Below, piece by piece: positions 18,551 to 26,937 of a stretch of 64,000 bases of DNA. A program made the translations under genes and the position numbers. Source of the DNA: Rhizobium sp. CCGE 510. Its GTDB lineage: Bacteria; Pseudomonadota; Alphaproteobacteria; Rhizobiales; Rhizobiaceae. Numbering within the stretch: position 1 is the stretch's first letter; each line of letters opens with the position of its first letter. The notes under the pieces are model-generated. The model worked only from the letters and a program-made list of their open reading frames with translations, made no database searches and was not told the DNA's origin. The DNA is taken from contig NZ_AEYF01000039.1 of the NCBI RefSeq assembly GCF_000292525.1, positions 1-64,000 of the forward strand. Reading direction: 5' to 3'.

Positions 18551-19542
18551 GTATCGCGACTGAGATTATCGGGGTGCCGGAAACGTTGGATCACTTCCAG
18601 TCGGACTCCTATTCGCCCTATCACTTCTTCTCTTCCGAACAATGGGCGAAGTTCCGCGCCGACACGCCGCTGACGCTGACCAGCGACGAGGTCAAGCGGC
18701 TGCGTTCGATGGGCGACCCAATCGATCTTGACGAGGTCCGGCGGATCTACCTGTCGCTGTCGCGGCTGTTGTCGGCGCATGTCGAATCCTCGCAGATGCT
18801 GTTCGAACAGCGCAACCGCTTCCTCAGCCTGTCGGATGTGACGAAGACGCCCTTCGTCATCGGCATCGCCGGCTCGGTCGCTGTCGGAAAATCGACGACG
18901 GCCCGTGTGCTGAAGGAGCTCCTGGGGCGCTGGCCTTCCAGCCCGAAGGTCGATCTCGTCACCACCGACGGCTTTCTCCATCCGAACGCCGTGCTGCAGC
19001 GGCGAAAGCTGATGCAGCGCAAGGGTTTTCCGGAGAGTTACGACACGGCGGCGATCCTGCGCTTTCTCTCGGCGATCAAGGCCGGGCAGCCGGATGTGAA
19101 GGCGCCCAGCTATTCGCACCTCGTCTACGACGTGCTGCCGGACGAATACAAGATCGTCGACCGGCCCGACATTCTGATCTTCGAGGGGATCAACGTGCTG
19201 CAATCGCGCGACCTGCCTGCGGGCGGCAAGATCGTGCCGATGGTCTCCGACTTCTTCGACTTCTCGATCTATATCGATGCTGCGGAAGACCAGATCCACA
19301 ACTGGTACGTCACACGTTTCATGCGACTGCGTGAAACTGCCTTCCGCGATCCGAATTCCTATTTCCATCGCTATGCCTCGATCAGCGACGCGGAAGCGCT
19401 CGAAATTGCCGGAGATCTCTGGGCGAACATCAACCTGAAAAACCTGCGGCAGAACATCCTGCCGACGCGGCCGCGTGCCGATCTCATCCTGAAAAAGGGC
19501 AAGGATCATCTGATCGAGCAGGTCGCGCTGCGGAAACTATAG
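18547..19542 (+). CDS. coaA: Pantothenate kinase (type I)
   Basis: Phosphorylates pantothenate, the first and controlling step of coenzyme A synthesis. The 331-residue protein has the P-loop [16 protein letters not shown] (about 108-123), substrate-binding TTDGFLHPN (about 139-147), the conserved KGFPESYD and the C-terminal block with [12 protein letters not shown]. Its ATGA overlap with hisE places it at the end of the histidine operon, a common rhizobial order. Type I enzymes are feedback-inhibited by CoA. Confidence 0.96.
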   Translation: MSIATEIIGVPETLDHFQSDSYSPYHFFSSEQWAKFRADTPLTLTSDEVKRLRSMGDPIDLDEVRRIYLSLSRLLSAHVESSQMLFEQRNRFLSLSDVTKTPFVIGIAGSVAVGKSTTARVLKELLGRWPSSPKVDLVTTDGFLHPNAVLQRRKLMQRKGFPESYDTAAILRFLSAIKAGQPDVKAPSYSHLVYDVLPDEYKIVDRPDILIFEGINVLQSRDLPAGGKIVPMVSDFFDFSIYIDAAEDQIHNWYVTRFMRLRETAFRDPNSYFHRYASISDAEALEIAGDLWANINLKNLRQNILPTRPRADLILKKGKDHLIEQVALRKL

Positions 19543-19563
19543 CAGGCGATCCTTTGCTGATTA

Positions 19564-20181
19564 TCAGTTCGAGGGATTGACGCGCCGCAGTGTCAGATTG
19601 ATGCGCCCGCCATTCTTCAGCAGCGTCGAGGTCGCCGGATGAATGCGGTCGACGCCGTGGAAACAAAGCCTCCCCTCGCCGCCCAAAACGACCAGATCGC
19701 CGCTCGAAAGCTTGAAGGATAGCGTAGGATCATTGCGGTTGAGGCCGCCGACGCGGAAGAGGCAGCTATTGCCGAGCGAGATCGAGACGACGGGCGCCTG
19801 CAAATCCCTCTCGTCCTTGTCCTGATGCAGGCCCATGCGCGCTTCATCGGCGTAGAAATTCACCAGGCAGGCTTCCGGCGGATTGTCGTAACCGGCAACA
19901 TCATTCCAGATATCAAGCAATTCCTGCGGCATGTCAGGCCAGGGTTTACCGGTTGCCGGATGCATCGGCTGGTAGCGATAGCCTCGCTCCTTGTCGGTCA
20001 CCCAGCCGAGCGGCCCGCAATTGGTCATGCGCACCGACATCGGCTTGCCGGTCCCGGGCATGACGGGCACATAAAGCGGCGCCTCAGTGACAATAGTGCG
20101 GATCACCTCGACCAATGCCTCCTGACGCGGCCGGTCGAGGTAGCCGGGGAGATGGCGAATGCCGCTCAAGAGCCCTGGCAT
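19564..20181 (-). CDS. alkB: AlkB-family 2-oxoglutarate/Fe(II) dioxygenase
   Basis: Predicted oxidative demethylase of alkylated bases. Fe ligands are visible as the H-x-D motif in LHQDKDERD and the distal His in DRIHPATS; the 2-oxoglutarate arginine pair is in RINLTLRR at the C-terminus. The 205-residue product uses the ATG at 20181, with GGAGG eight bases upstream; a GTG at 20202 would overlap arfB. It starts just after the arfB stop, so both form one unit. No Ada gene is adjacent. The N-terminal half carries the nucleotide-recognition lid (MSVRMTNCGPLGWVTDK). Confidence 0.92.
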   Translation of the reverse strand: MPGLLSGIRHLPGYLDRPRQEALVEVIRTIVTEAPLYVPVMPGTGKPMSVRMTNCGPLGWVTDKERGYRYQPMHPATGKPWPDMPQELLDIWNDVAGYDNPPEACLVNFYADEARMGLHQDKDERDLQAPVVSISLGNSCLFRVGGLNRNDPTLSFKLSSGDLVVLGGEGRLCFHGVDRIHPATSTLLKNGGRINLTLRRVNPSN

Positions 20182-20182
20182 G

Positions 20183-20626
20183 TCATTCGCCTCCGCTGCC
20201 ACCAGGGCGGCCGCGCATTTTCTTGACTTCCGAGCGGCCGGATTTTTCCTTCAGGCGGCGCTCGACCGAACCCTTGGTCGGCCTGGTCTTTTTGCGCGGC
20301 GGCGGCGGCGGCTTGGCGGCCTCCAGAATCAGTTCCTTCAGCCGGTCGCGCGCATCCTCTCTATTGCGGTCCTGGCTGCGAAACCGGCTTGCCTCGATCA
20401 TCAGCACGCCTTCCTTCGACAGGCGGCGGCCGGCGAGCTTGACCGCATTGGTTTTGACACGATCATTGAGGGCCGGCGAATTCGGGATGTTGAAGAACAG
20501 CTGGACCGCGGTCGAGACCTTGTTGACATTTTGCCCGCCGGGACCGCCCGCCAGAACGAACTGTTCCGTCAGCTCCCATCCGGCGATGGTGATTCTGTCG
20601 TCGATATAAAGTGCGTCGCTGGCCAT
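20183..20626 (-). CDS. arfB: Peptidyl-tRNA hydrolase ArfB (YaeJ/ICT1-like)
   Basis: Ribosome-rescue factor that releases nascent chains from stalled ribosomes without a stop codon. The 147-residue protein has the catalytic GGQ in LAGGPGGQNVNKVST (about 28-30 for GGQ) and the long basic tail expected to enter the empty mRNA channel (PPPPPRKKTRPTKGSVERRLKEK and following, rich in K/R). The ATG at 20626 is preferred; the open frame continues 16 codons upstream without homology. Coupled to alkB downstream. Confidence 0.93.
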   Translation of the reverse strand: MASDALYIDDRITIAGWELTEQFVLAGGPGGQNVNKVSTAVQLFFNIPNSPALNDRVKTNAVKLAGRRLSKEGVLMIEASRFRSQDRNREDARDRLKELILEAAKPPPPPRKKTRPTKGSVERRLKEKSGRSEVKKMRGRPGGSGGE

Positions 20627-20681
20627 GCGGCGTTCTATCTCACATTGGCGGCGAATTGAAAATATCGGCCACAATCAAAGA

Positions 20682-20710
20682 AAACCCGGCAATCCTGCGA
20701 TGCCGGGTTT
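20682..20710 (-). terminator. pckA terminator
   Basis: Perfect 10-bp stem (AAACCCGGCA at 20682-20691, TGCCGGGTTT at 20701-20710) with a 9-nt loop. Read on the minus strand it ends in TTTTCTTTGATT. It lies between the pckA stop and arfB start, separating the two minus-strand units. Confidence 0.85.
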
Positions 20711-20737
20711 CACGTGAGTCAAAGAATTTTGTTGTTC

Positions 20738-22348
20738 TTATTCGGCAGCGACCTTTACGCCCGGGGCCGCATCGCGGACGCCGCCGTCGACGTGACCCTC
20801 GAACTTGGCGAAGTTGGCGATGAACATCGAGACCAGCTTTTCGGCTTGCACGTCATAGGCCAATTTGTCGGCCCAGGTCGAGCGCGGATCGAGAATGCTG
20901 CCGTCGACGCCATTGACGGAGACCGGCACGGCGAAGCCGAAGTTGGTATCCGCACGGAATTCGACCTGGCCGAGTTCGCCGGTGAGAGCCGCGGCGAGAA
21001 GCGCGCGCGTCGCCTTGATCGGCATGCGCTTGCCGGTGCCGTAAGCGCCGCCGGTCCAGCCGGTATTGACCAGCCAGCACTGGACGCCGTGGCGGCCGAT
21101 CAGCTCCTTGAGCAGATTGCCGTATTCGGCCGGATGCCGCGGCATGAACGGAGCGCCGAAGCAGGTGGAGAAGGTCGCTTCCGGTTCGACCACACCCTTT
21201 TCGGTGCCGGCCACCTTGGCGGTGTAACCGGAGAGGAAGTGATACATCGCCTGATCAGGCGTCAATCGGGCGATCGGCGGCATGACGCCGAAGGCATCGG
21301 CGGTCAGCATGATGATCGTCTTCGGATGCCCGGCCCGGCCGGTTTCCGAAGCGTTCGGGATGAAATCCATCGGATAGGCACAACGGGTGTTCTCGGTCAG
21401 CGAGCCGTCATTGAAATCCGGCTCGCGGCCTTCGTTCAGAACCACGTTTTCGAGCACGGTGCCGAAGCGCTGGGTCGTCGCATAGATTTCCGGCTCAGCC
21501 TCGGCCGACAGACGGATGGTCTTGGCGTAGCAGCCGCCTTCGAAGTTGAAGATGCCGTTTTCGCTCCAGCCGTGTTCGTCATCGCCGATCAATGTGCGGG
21601 CCGGATCGGCCGAAAGCGTCGTCTTGCCGGTGCCGGAAAGGCCGAAGAACACCGCCGCGTCACCGTCCGGTCCAACATTGGCCGAGCAGTGCATCGGCAT
21701 CACACCCTTGGCCGGCAGCAGGTAGTTGAGCACGGTGAACACCGATTTCTTCATTTCGCCGGCATAGGAGGTGCCGCCGATCAGAACGAGACCGTTGGTC
21801 AGGTCGCAGGCGATCACCGTTTCCGAACGGCAGCCGTGGCGGGCTGGATCGGCCTTGAAACTCGGCAGATCGATGATCGTCAGCTTCGGCGCGAAGCTGG
21901 GCAGCGCTGCGGCGTCGGGGCGGATCAGCAGATTGCGGATGAACAGCGAATGCCAGGCAAACTCAGTGACGACCCTTGTCGGCAGAGCATGGCCTTCCTC
22001 GGCACCGCCGACGAGATCCTGGACGAACAGGTCCTTGCCGGCGGCGTGCGCGAGCATATCCTCACGCAGCAGCGCGAAATGTTCCGGCGAGAGCGGCTTG
22101 TTGTTGTCCCACCAGATTTCGCCATCGGTATTGCTGTCGCGAACGACGAACTTGTCGCGCGGCGAACGGCCGGTGTGCTGGCCGGTGATAGCCCGCAGCG
22201 CACCCTGAGCAGTCAGTTCGGCTTCGCCCCGGCGGATCGCTTCTTCATAGAGCGCGGCGGCGGAAAAGTTGTAGCGAACGCTGGCTGCGCCGCCCAATCC
22301 AACCATTGCCAGCTCTGTTGCCGGGTTATGAACTCCGAACATTTCCAT
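20738..22348 (-). CDS. pckA: Phosphoenolpyruvate carboxykinase (ATP)
   Basis: Converts oxaloacetate to phosphoenolpyruvate, the entry to gluconeogenesis needed for growth on dicarboxylates in rhizobia. The 536-residue protein starts at the ATG of 22348 (AGGG nine bases upstream; the TTG at 22354 is less likely). Seen are the kinase-1 loop [16 protein letters not shown] (about 230-245), the metal-binding GDDEHGW and [10 protein letters not shown] blocks, and RTLIGDDEH following. A strong terminator follows. The promoter side shares a 318-bp AT-rich spacer with chvI, containing paired operator-like palindromes. Confidence 0.97.
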   Translation of the reverse strand: MEMFGVHNPATELAMVGLGGAASVRYNFSAAALYEEAIRRGEAELTAQGALRAITGQHTGRSPRDKFVVRDSNTDGEIWWDNNKPLSPEHFALLREDMLAHAAGKDLFVQDLVGGAEEGHALPTRVVTEFAWHSLFIRNLLIRPDAAALPSFAPKLTIIDLPSFKADPARHGCRSETVIACDLTNGLVLIGGTSYAGEMKKSVFTVLNYLLPAKGVMPMHCSANVGPDGDAAVFFGLSGTGKTTLSADPARTLIGDDEHGWSENGIFNFEGGCYAKTIRLSAEAEPEIYATTQRFGTVLENVVLNEGREPDFNDGSLTENTRCAYPMDFIPNASETGRAGHPKTIIMLTADAFGVMPPIARLTPDQAMYHFLSGYTAKVAGTEKGVVEPEATFSTCFGAPFMPRHPAEYGNLLKELIGRHGVQCWLVNTGWTGGAYGTGKRMPIKATRALLAAALTGELGQVEFRADTNFGFAVPVSVNGVDGSILDPRSTWADKLAYDVQAEKLVSMFIANFAKFEGHVDGGVRDAAPGVKVAAE

Positions 22349-22458
22349 GGCCAATTCCCTTCGCTCAGGCTTGGTGCCGTTAAACTAAGCGCGAAAATAC
22401 GGGCAGGATTTTTAAAACACAAGACGCTAAATTTGATAAAATGTAGTAATATCAGATA

Positions 22459-22472
22459 TTTAATCGATTTAA
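22459..22472. promoter_or_regulatory. Operator-like palindrome 1 upstream of pckA
   Basis: TTTAATCGATTTAA, symmetric about the central CG at 22465-22466 apart from one mismatched pair (61/70). A central CG with A/T-rich arms is the usual layout of LacI-family operators. Its centre lies exactly 30 bp from that of the second palindrome. The regulator is unknown; a LacI-type regulator of pckA (PckR) is known in Sinorhizobium, so that is a candidate only. Confidence 0.45.
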
Positions 22473-22486
22473 ATTTATTGCTTCCA

Positions 22487-22504
22487 TTTTAAATCGTTTT
22501 AAAA
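22487..22504. promoter_or_regulatory. Operator-like palindrome 2 upstream of pckA
   Basis: TTTTAAATCGTTTTAAAA is identical to its reverse complement at 16 of 18 positions, centred on CG at 22495-22496, about 147 bp before the pckA start codon. It shares the core TTTAAATCG (in inverted sense CGATTTAAA at 22465-22473) with palindrome 1, giving also a perfect 9-bp inverted repeat between the sites. Confidence 0.5.
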
Positions 22505-22666
22505 GACCGCGTTGAAACATTTGGCCGCACTACTCAAGATTGCCGGCGAATTTTGCGACAATCTTTCCCTTTATCTTTGCCACAATTTGTTCCACCTTTA
22601 TCCTCCATAAGCGCATCCGGTCACTGAGACCGCCTGGGGAGAGCAAATCCGGGAGATTGCGCACTG

Positions 22667-23419
22667 ATGACGGAGACCAACACCATGCCGACAATCGCGC
22701 TCGTTGATGACGACCGCAACATCCTCACCTCGGTGTCGATCGCACTGGAGGCCGAAGGATACAAGGTCGAGACTTATACGGATGGTGCTTCGGCGCTCGA
22801 CGGCCTTCTGGCGCGGCCACCGCAGCTGGCGATCTTCGACATCAAGATGCCGCGCATGGACGGCATGGAATTGCTGCGCCGTCTGCGGCAGAAGTCGGAT
22901 ATTCCGGTCATCTTCCTCACCTCCAAGGATGAGGAGATCGATGAGCTCTTCGGCCTGAAGATGGGCGCCGACGATTTCATCACCAAGCCTTTTTCGCAGC
23001 GCCTGCTGGTCGAGCGCGTCCGCGCCGTATTGCGCCGCGCCTCAAGCCGTGAAGCGGCAGCCGCCGGCACCAGCCCCGCCGGGGCGCCGAAGAACGGCGC
23101 TGTGCAGCAGGCCCGCTCGCTGGAGCGCGGGCAGTTGGTCATGGACCAGGAACGCCATACCTGCACCTGGAAGGGTGAAGCCGTGACGCTTACGGTGACC
23201 GAATTCCTGATCCTGCATTCGCTGGCGCAGCGCCCCGGCGTCGTCAAAAGCCGCGACGCGCTGATGGATGCGGCCTATGACGAACAGGTCTATGTCGACG
23301 ACCGGACCATCGACAGCCACATCAAGCGGCTGCGGAAGAAATTCAAGATGGTCGACAACGACTTTGATATGATTGAAACGCTCTACGGAGTGGGATACCG
23401 CTTCCGCGAAGCGGCCTGA
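22667..23419 (+). CDS. chvI: Response regulator ChvI
   Basis: OmpR-family response regulator of the ExoS(ChvG)-ChvI pair that controls envelope stress, exopolysaccharide, motility and host interaction in rhizobia and agrobacteria. Receiver domain: acidic DDD near 14-16, phosphoacceptor Asp in [13 protein letters not shown] (near 58), Lys in ITKPFSQR. A Gly/Ala/Pro-rich linker (about 125-150) leads to the winged helix, with [15 protein letters not shown] as recognition helix. The first ATG at 22667 gives 250 residues; an ATG at 22685 (M-P-T-I-A-L) gives 244 and agrees better with shorter orthologues. Either is possible. Confidence 0.96.
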   Translation: MTETNTMPTIALVDDDRNILTSVSIALEAEGYKVETYTDGASALDGLLARPPQLAIFDIKMPRMDGMELLRRLRQKSDIPVIFLTSKDEEIDELFGLKMGADDFITKPFSQRLLVERVRAVLRRASSREAAAAGTSPAGAPKNGAVQQARSLERGQLVMDQERHTCTWKGEAVTLTVTEFLILHSLAQRPGVVKSRDALMDAAYDEQVYVDDRTIDSHIKRLRKKFKMVDNDFDMIETLYGVGYRFREAA

Positions 23420-23496
23420 GCCCACGCGGCGCAGCGCGACTGCATAATTGCCTAGATAGAGTTATGCAGCAGTTCTAACGTGTTACAGCCTCCTTG

Positions 23497-23517
23497 GCGC
23501 GTCTTTAAATGACGCGC
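23497..23517. other. Hairpin in the chvI-chvG spacer
   Basis: Perfect 7-bp inverted repeat GCGCGTC / GACGCGC around the loop TTTAAAT. It follows neither with a T tract nor a known motif, so it is not a classical terminator. It overlaps the most upstream ATG (23509) of the chvG frame and is one reason to prefer a later start. It may affect the chvI/chvG expression ratio. Confidence 0.4.
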
Positions 23518-23586
23518 GGCGCTGTCGGAATTGTTGAGGGCTGCGGGCCGGTTCCATCCGGCCCCGCCCTTCGAAAGGGCCAGTCG

Positions 23587-25377
23587 TTGGCACAGTTGGT
23601 GCAGGAAAGGGATCTCGACGATGCGGAGGGCGTGAGCACCCGTCGCGTCAAAGGCCGCCGTTGGTCGCACCCCTTCACGCTGATCCGCCGTATCTTCGGC
23701 AATGCCGTGTTTTCGAGCCTGACGCGGCGCATCCTGTTCTTCAATCTCGTCGCGCTGGTCGTGCTTGTCGGCGGTATTCTCTATCTCAATCAGTTTCGCG
23801 AGGGACTGATCGACGCCCGCGCCGAGAGTCTGTTGACGCAAGGCGAGATCATCGCCGGCGCCATTTCTGCTTCCGCGTCGGTCGATACCAACTCGATCAC
23901 CATCGATCCGCAGAAGCTGCTCGAGTTGCAGGCTGGCCAGAGCATCACGCCGGTGCCGAACGACGAGGACCTCGAATTCCCGATCGATCCCGAGAAGGTC
24001 GCGCCGGTGCTGCGCCGGCTGATCTCTCCGACGCGCACACGCGCCCGCATCTTCGATGCCGATGCCAATCTGCTGCTCGATTCGCGCCATCTCTATTCGC
24101 GCGGCCAGGTGCTGCGCTTCGATCTGCCGCCGGTCGAAGAGGAGAAGCAGACCTGGAGCGAATGGTTCGCCACCCTGTTCAACAAAGCGCTGCAGCCGGG
24201 CAATCTGCCGCTTTACAAGGAAGCGCCGGGCGGTGACGGCTCGATCTATCCAGAGGTGATGAACGCACTCACCGGCGTGCGCGGCGCCGTCGTGCGCACG
24301 ACCGAAAAAGGCGAGCTCATCGTTTCCGTCGCCGTGCCGATCCAGCGTTTCCGCGCCGTGCTCGGGGTGCTGCTGCTTTCGACGCAGGCGGGCGATATCG
24401 ACAATATCGTGCATGCCGAGCGGCTTGCGATCATGCGCGTCTTCGGCGTCGCAACGCTCGTCAACGTGCTGCTTTCGCTGGTGCTCTCGTCGACGATCGC
24501 CAATCCGCTGCGCCGGCTTTCGGCTGCCGCCATCCGGGTGCGGCGCGGGGCCAAGGCGCGCGAGGAGATTCCGGATTTTTCTGCCCGCCAGGATGAAATC
24601 GGCAATCTTTCGATTGCATTGCGCCAGATGACGACAGCGCTCTACGACCGCATCGATGCGATCGAGAGTTTCGCGGCCGATGTCAGCCACGAGCTCAAGA
24701 ACCCGCTGACTTCGCTGCGCAGCGCCGTCGAAACGCTGCCGCTTGCCAAATCCGACGATTCCAAGAAGCGGCTGATGGACGTCATCCAGCACGATGTCCG
24801 CCGCCTCGACCGGCTGATCAGCGATATCTCCGACGCCTCCCGCCTCGATGCCGAACTCGCGCGTGTCGATGCCGGTTCCGTCGACATGGAGGCGCTGTTG
24901 CGCGACCTGATCGAGGTTTCACGGCAGGTCAGGAGCACCAAGAAGCAGGTGGAGATCGAATATGCGATCGAACGCAAGCCGAACGTCAAGACGCGCTTCG
25001 TCGTCAACGGCCACGATCTGCGCATCGGCCAGATCATCGCCAACCTGATCGAGAACGCCCGCTCCTTCGTGCCGGAAAAGGGTGGCAAGATTACCGTGCG
25101 GCTGGTGCGGACACGGTCGCGCTGCGTCACCACGATCGAGGACAACGGTCCCGGCATCCAGGCGGAAAATATCGACCGCATCTTCGAGCGCTTCTATACG
25201 GATCGACCGGAATCGGAAGGCTTCGGACAGAATTCGGGGCTCGGCCTGTCGATCAGCCGCCAGATCGCCGAAGCCCATGGCGGCTCGCTGAGAGCGGAGA
25301 ACATCACCGATGCCGAAGGCGGACAGGTGCGCGGTGCTCGCTTTATTCTCGCTTTGCCTGTCGATGCCGCCCCATGA
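23587..25377 (+). CDS. chvG: Sensor histidine kinase ChvG (ExoS)
   Basis: Inner-membrane sensor kinase for ChvI. I place the start at TTG 23587 (GAAAGGG six bases upstream), giving 596 residues; an ATG at 23509 would add 26 residues and falls in a hairpin. A first transmembrane helix (about 51-69, ILFFNLVALVVLVGGILYL) precedes a periplasmic domain of about 200 residues (the ExoR-sensing part in relatives), a second helix (about 288-308), HAMP, H-box DVSHELKNPLTSLRSA, N-box NLIENARSF, DNGPGI and GLGLSIS. The stop overlaps hprK by 4 nt. All kinase motifs are intact. Confidence 0.94.
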   Translation: MAQLVQERDLDDAEGVSTRRVKGRRWSHPFTLIRRIFGNAVFSSLTRRILFFNLVALVVLVGGILYLNQFREGLIDARAESLLTQGEIIAGAISASASVDTNSITIDPQKLLELQAGQSITPVPNDEDLEFPIDPEKVAPVLRRLISPTRTRARIFDADANLLLDSRHLYSRGQVLRFDLPPVEEEKQTWSEWFATLFNKALQPGNLPLYKEAPGGDGSIYPEVMNALTGVRGAVVRTTEKGELIVSVAVPIQRFRAVLGVLLLSTQAGDIDNIVHAERLAIMRVFGVATLVNVLLSLVLSSTIANPLRRLSAAAIRVRRGAKAREEIPDFSARQDEIGNLSIALRQMTTALYDRIDAIESFAADVSHELKNPLTSLRSAVETLPLAKSDDSKKRLMDVIQHDVRRLDRLISDISDASRLDAELARVDAGSVDMEALLRDLIEVSRQVRSTKKQVEIEYAIERKPNVKTRFVVNGHDLRIGQIIANLIENARSFVPEKGGKITVRLVRTRSRCVTTIEDNGPGIQAENIDRIFERFYTDRPESEGFGQNSGLGLSISRQIAEAHGGSLRAENITDAEGGQVRGARFILALPVDAAP

Positions 25378-25823
25378 CGACGGCTCCGAACATCCATGCG
25401 ACAGCGATCATCGTCGGCAGAACGGGGCTGCTGTTCAGCGGACCTTCCGGCTGGGGAAAATCGATGCTGGCCTTCACCTGCATGACCGAGGCACGCCGGC
25501 TCGGGCTGTTCACGGCGCTGGTCGCCGACGACCAGGTTCTTTTGTCTGAAGAGGCTGGCACGGTGATCGCGGCATGTCCGCCGTCGATCGCCGGGCTGAT
25601 CGAACTTCGCGGCACCGGCATCGTCCGGCAGGATCATATTCCACGGGCGCCCATGCATTACGCCGTGCTTCCAGGCAGCGCCAGCGGTGAAGATCGCGTG
25701 CCCCCCGAAGGTGAAATCGTCAGCATCGCTGGCGGTTTTTCGCTTCCCGCATTGCGGTTGCTCACTGGCGTTTCGTCACCCCTTGCAATCCTGATGGCGA
25801 AAGCACCTGAGATCTGGCATTGA
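25374..25823 (+). CDS. hprK: HPr kinase/phosphorylase, short alphaproteobacterial form
   Basis: Phosphorylates HPr on a serine and removes the phosphate. At 149 residues it contains only the C-terminal catalytic domain of the roughly 310-residue Gram-positive enzyme; this short form is typical of alphaproteobacteria. The P-loop is GPSGWGKS (about 23-30) and the downstream VADDQVLL block matches the family's catalytic Asp region. It is coupled to chvG by a 4-nt overlap and followed by the EIIA and HPr genes, its likely partners. A link between ChvG signalling and PTS phosphorylation is suggested by order only. Confidence 0.9.
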   Translation: MTTAPNIHATAIIVGRTGLLFSGPSGWGKSMLAFTCMTEARRLGLFTALVADDQVLLSEEAGTVIAACPPSIAGLIELRGTGIVRQDHIPRAPMHYAVLPGSASGEDRVPPEGEIVSIAGGFSLPALRLLTGVSSPLAILMAKAPEIWH

Positions 25824-25973
25824 AGCCTTCCGGATTGATCAATCTGCCTTATATATTCGCATTTTTATCTTGCACTTCGGCTTTTCATGGCCAAGATGTG
25901 CCCCCACCGGTGGACGTAATTGCTGCATTGCGATATTGGGGCCACCGTTGGCGTATATGGGAGCAGTAATATC

Positions 25974-26375
25974 ATGATCGGACTTGTGCTTGTCACTCAT
26001 GGCAAGCTGGCTGAAGAGTTTCGTCATGCTGTCGAGCACGTCGTCGGTCCTCAGAAATTCATCGAGACGGTCTGTATTGGCCCCGAAGACGACATGGATC
26101 AAAGACGGCAGGACATTCTGGAAGCTGTTTCCGGTGCCGATGATGGCCATGGCGTCGTCATTCTGACCGACATGTTCGGCGGCACGCCGTCCAATCTTGC
26201 CATATCCGTCATGAGCAGCGGCCATACCGAAGTCATTGCCGGCGTCAATCTGCCGATGCTGATCAAGCTCGCCGGCGTGCGTGGCGAGAACAACATGGAG
26301 AAGGCGCTGGTCGAGGCTTCCGAAGCCGGGCGGAAATATATCAACGTCGCGAGCCGCGTGCTCAGCGGAAAATAA
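25974..26375 (+). CDS. manX: PTS EIIA component, mannose family
   Basis: A 133-residue stand-alone EIIA domain of the mannose/fructose class, the terminal phospho-acceptor of the regulatory PTS in rhizobia. The phospho-His is His10 in LVTHGKLAEEF; the conserved TDMFGGTPSN lies near 66-75. The ATG at 25974 follows GGGAG; upstream codons of the open frame are not conserved-looking. There is no EIIB or membrane EIIC here, consistent with a signalling rather than transport role. A 150-bp spacer separates it from hprK, so it may have its own promoter. Confidence 0.93.
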   Translation: MIGLVLVTHGKLAEEFRHAVEHVVGPQKFIETVCIGPEDDMDQRRQDILEAVSGADDGHGVVILTDMFGGTPSNLAISVMSSGHTEVIAGVNLPMLIKLAGVRGENNMEKALVEASEAGRKYINVASRVLSGK

Positions 26376-26384
26376 CGGCCCTCC

Positions 26385-26660
26385 ATGACATCGCTCTCCC
26401 GGGAACTCCTTATCATCAACAAGCGCGGTCTTCACGCGCGGGCCTCCGCCAAATTCGTGCAGATGGTCGAAACCTTCGATGCCGCCATCACCGTTTCCAA
26501 GGACGGAATGACGGTCGGTGGCACCTCGATCATGGGCCTGATGATGCTGGCGGCCAGCCCCGGCTCGAGCGTCGTCGTCTCGGCAAGCGGCAGCCAGGCC
26601 GAGCAAGCGCTAGAGGCCCTGGACCAGCTGATCCAGAACCGCTTCGGCGAAGAGATTTGA
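26385..26660 (+). CDS. ptsH: HPr phosphocarrier protein
   Basis: A 91-residue HPr. The EI-dependent phospho-His is in the signature KRGLHARASAKF (His17), and the Ser region targeted by HprK is in GGTSIMGLMMLA (Ser near 48). It lies 9 nt after manX and is the expected substrate for the HprK encoded upstream. EI (PtsP or PtsI) is not in the window. It could equally be called NPr, since no sugar permease is associated. Confidence 0.94.
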   Translation: MTSLSRELLIINKRGLHARASAKFVQMVETFDAAITVSKDGMTVGGTSIMGLMMLAASPGSSVVVSASGSQAEQALEALDQLIQNRFGEEI

Positions 26661-26677
26661 GTTCCGACAGCGATCAT

Positions 26678-26709
26678 ATAAAGATATAAAGACTTCTTTA
26701 TATCTTTAT
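26678..26709. terminator. AT-only hairpin after the HPr gene
   Basis: A perfect 14-bp inverted repeat, ATAAAGATATAAAG (26678-26691) and its complement (26696-26709), around a 4-nt ACTT loop. The stem has only two G/C pairs, unlike the GC-rich terminators elsewhere in the window, and is followed by TGCCTTCC rather than a T run. It sits 18 nt after the HPr stop. It could be a weak terminator, an RNA-processing site or a protein-binding palindrome. Confidence 0.5.
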
Positions 26710-26750
26710 TGCCTTCCTATCTGAAGCCTGCTAAACGGCGGATATGCCGT

Positions 26751-26861
26751 GCGCTAAAGCGCGGCGCATCGAACTTGCTTCGTGCGGACGCGCTTTAGCT
26801 CTCTGTTTTTGTGCATGTCGTTATTCCGGAACCGCTGCACACTTCCGGGCGATCTGCATGA
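26751..26861 (+). repeat. RIME1-like intergenic repeat, copy A
   Basis: Shares with copies B and C the blocks GCATGTCG (26813-26820) and CCGCTGCACACTT (26832-26844), in the same order and orientation. Its left half forms an 11-bp hairpin, GCTAAAGCGCG (26753-26763) with CGCGCTTTAGC (26789-26799), and its right half is bounded by GCATG blocks in inverted sense. This two-palindrome layout matches the Rhizobium-specific intergenic mosaic element RIME1. It lies between ptsH and ahcY, ending about 77 nt before the ahcY start. Confidence 0.75.
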
Positions 26862-26937
26862 GCACGCGGCCCATCCGTCGCGCGGCCATCTTCGCGCCTG
26901 CGCCAATTTTGAGACGTTTTTCAGCCTGGAGACCCCT

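Larger units (their letters stand above)
22349..22666. promoter_or_regulatory. Divergent pckA / chvI promoter region, AT-rich
   Basis: A gene-free 318-bp spacer between two divergent genes. Bases 22380-22600 are far richer in A/T than the surrounding sequence, with runs such as TTTAAA repeated. No ORF with a credible start is present. It should hold promoters for both genes, plus the two palindromes listed separately. I cannot assign -35/-10 boxes with confidence. Confidence 0.7.

Noticed and set aside
23509-23586. ATG at 23509 as the chvG start
   Set aside because: It lies inside a stable hairpin, has no good ribosome site, and adds 26 residues before the more plausible TTG start.
26661-26937. 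A riboswitch (SAM- or SAH-type) in the ahcY leader
   Set aside because: I could not find the conserved core of any known SAH or SAM riboswitch; the structured elements are an AT-rich hairpin and a RIME1-like repeat.
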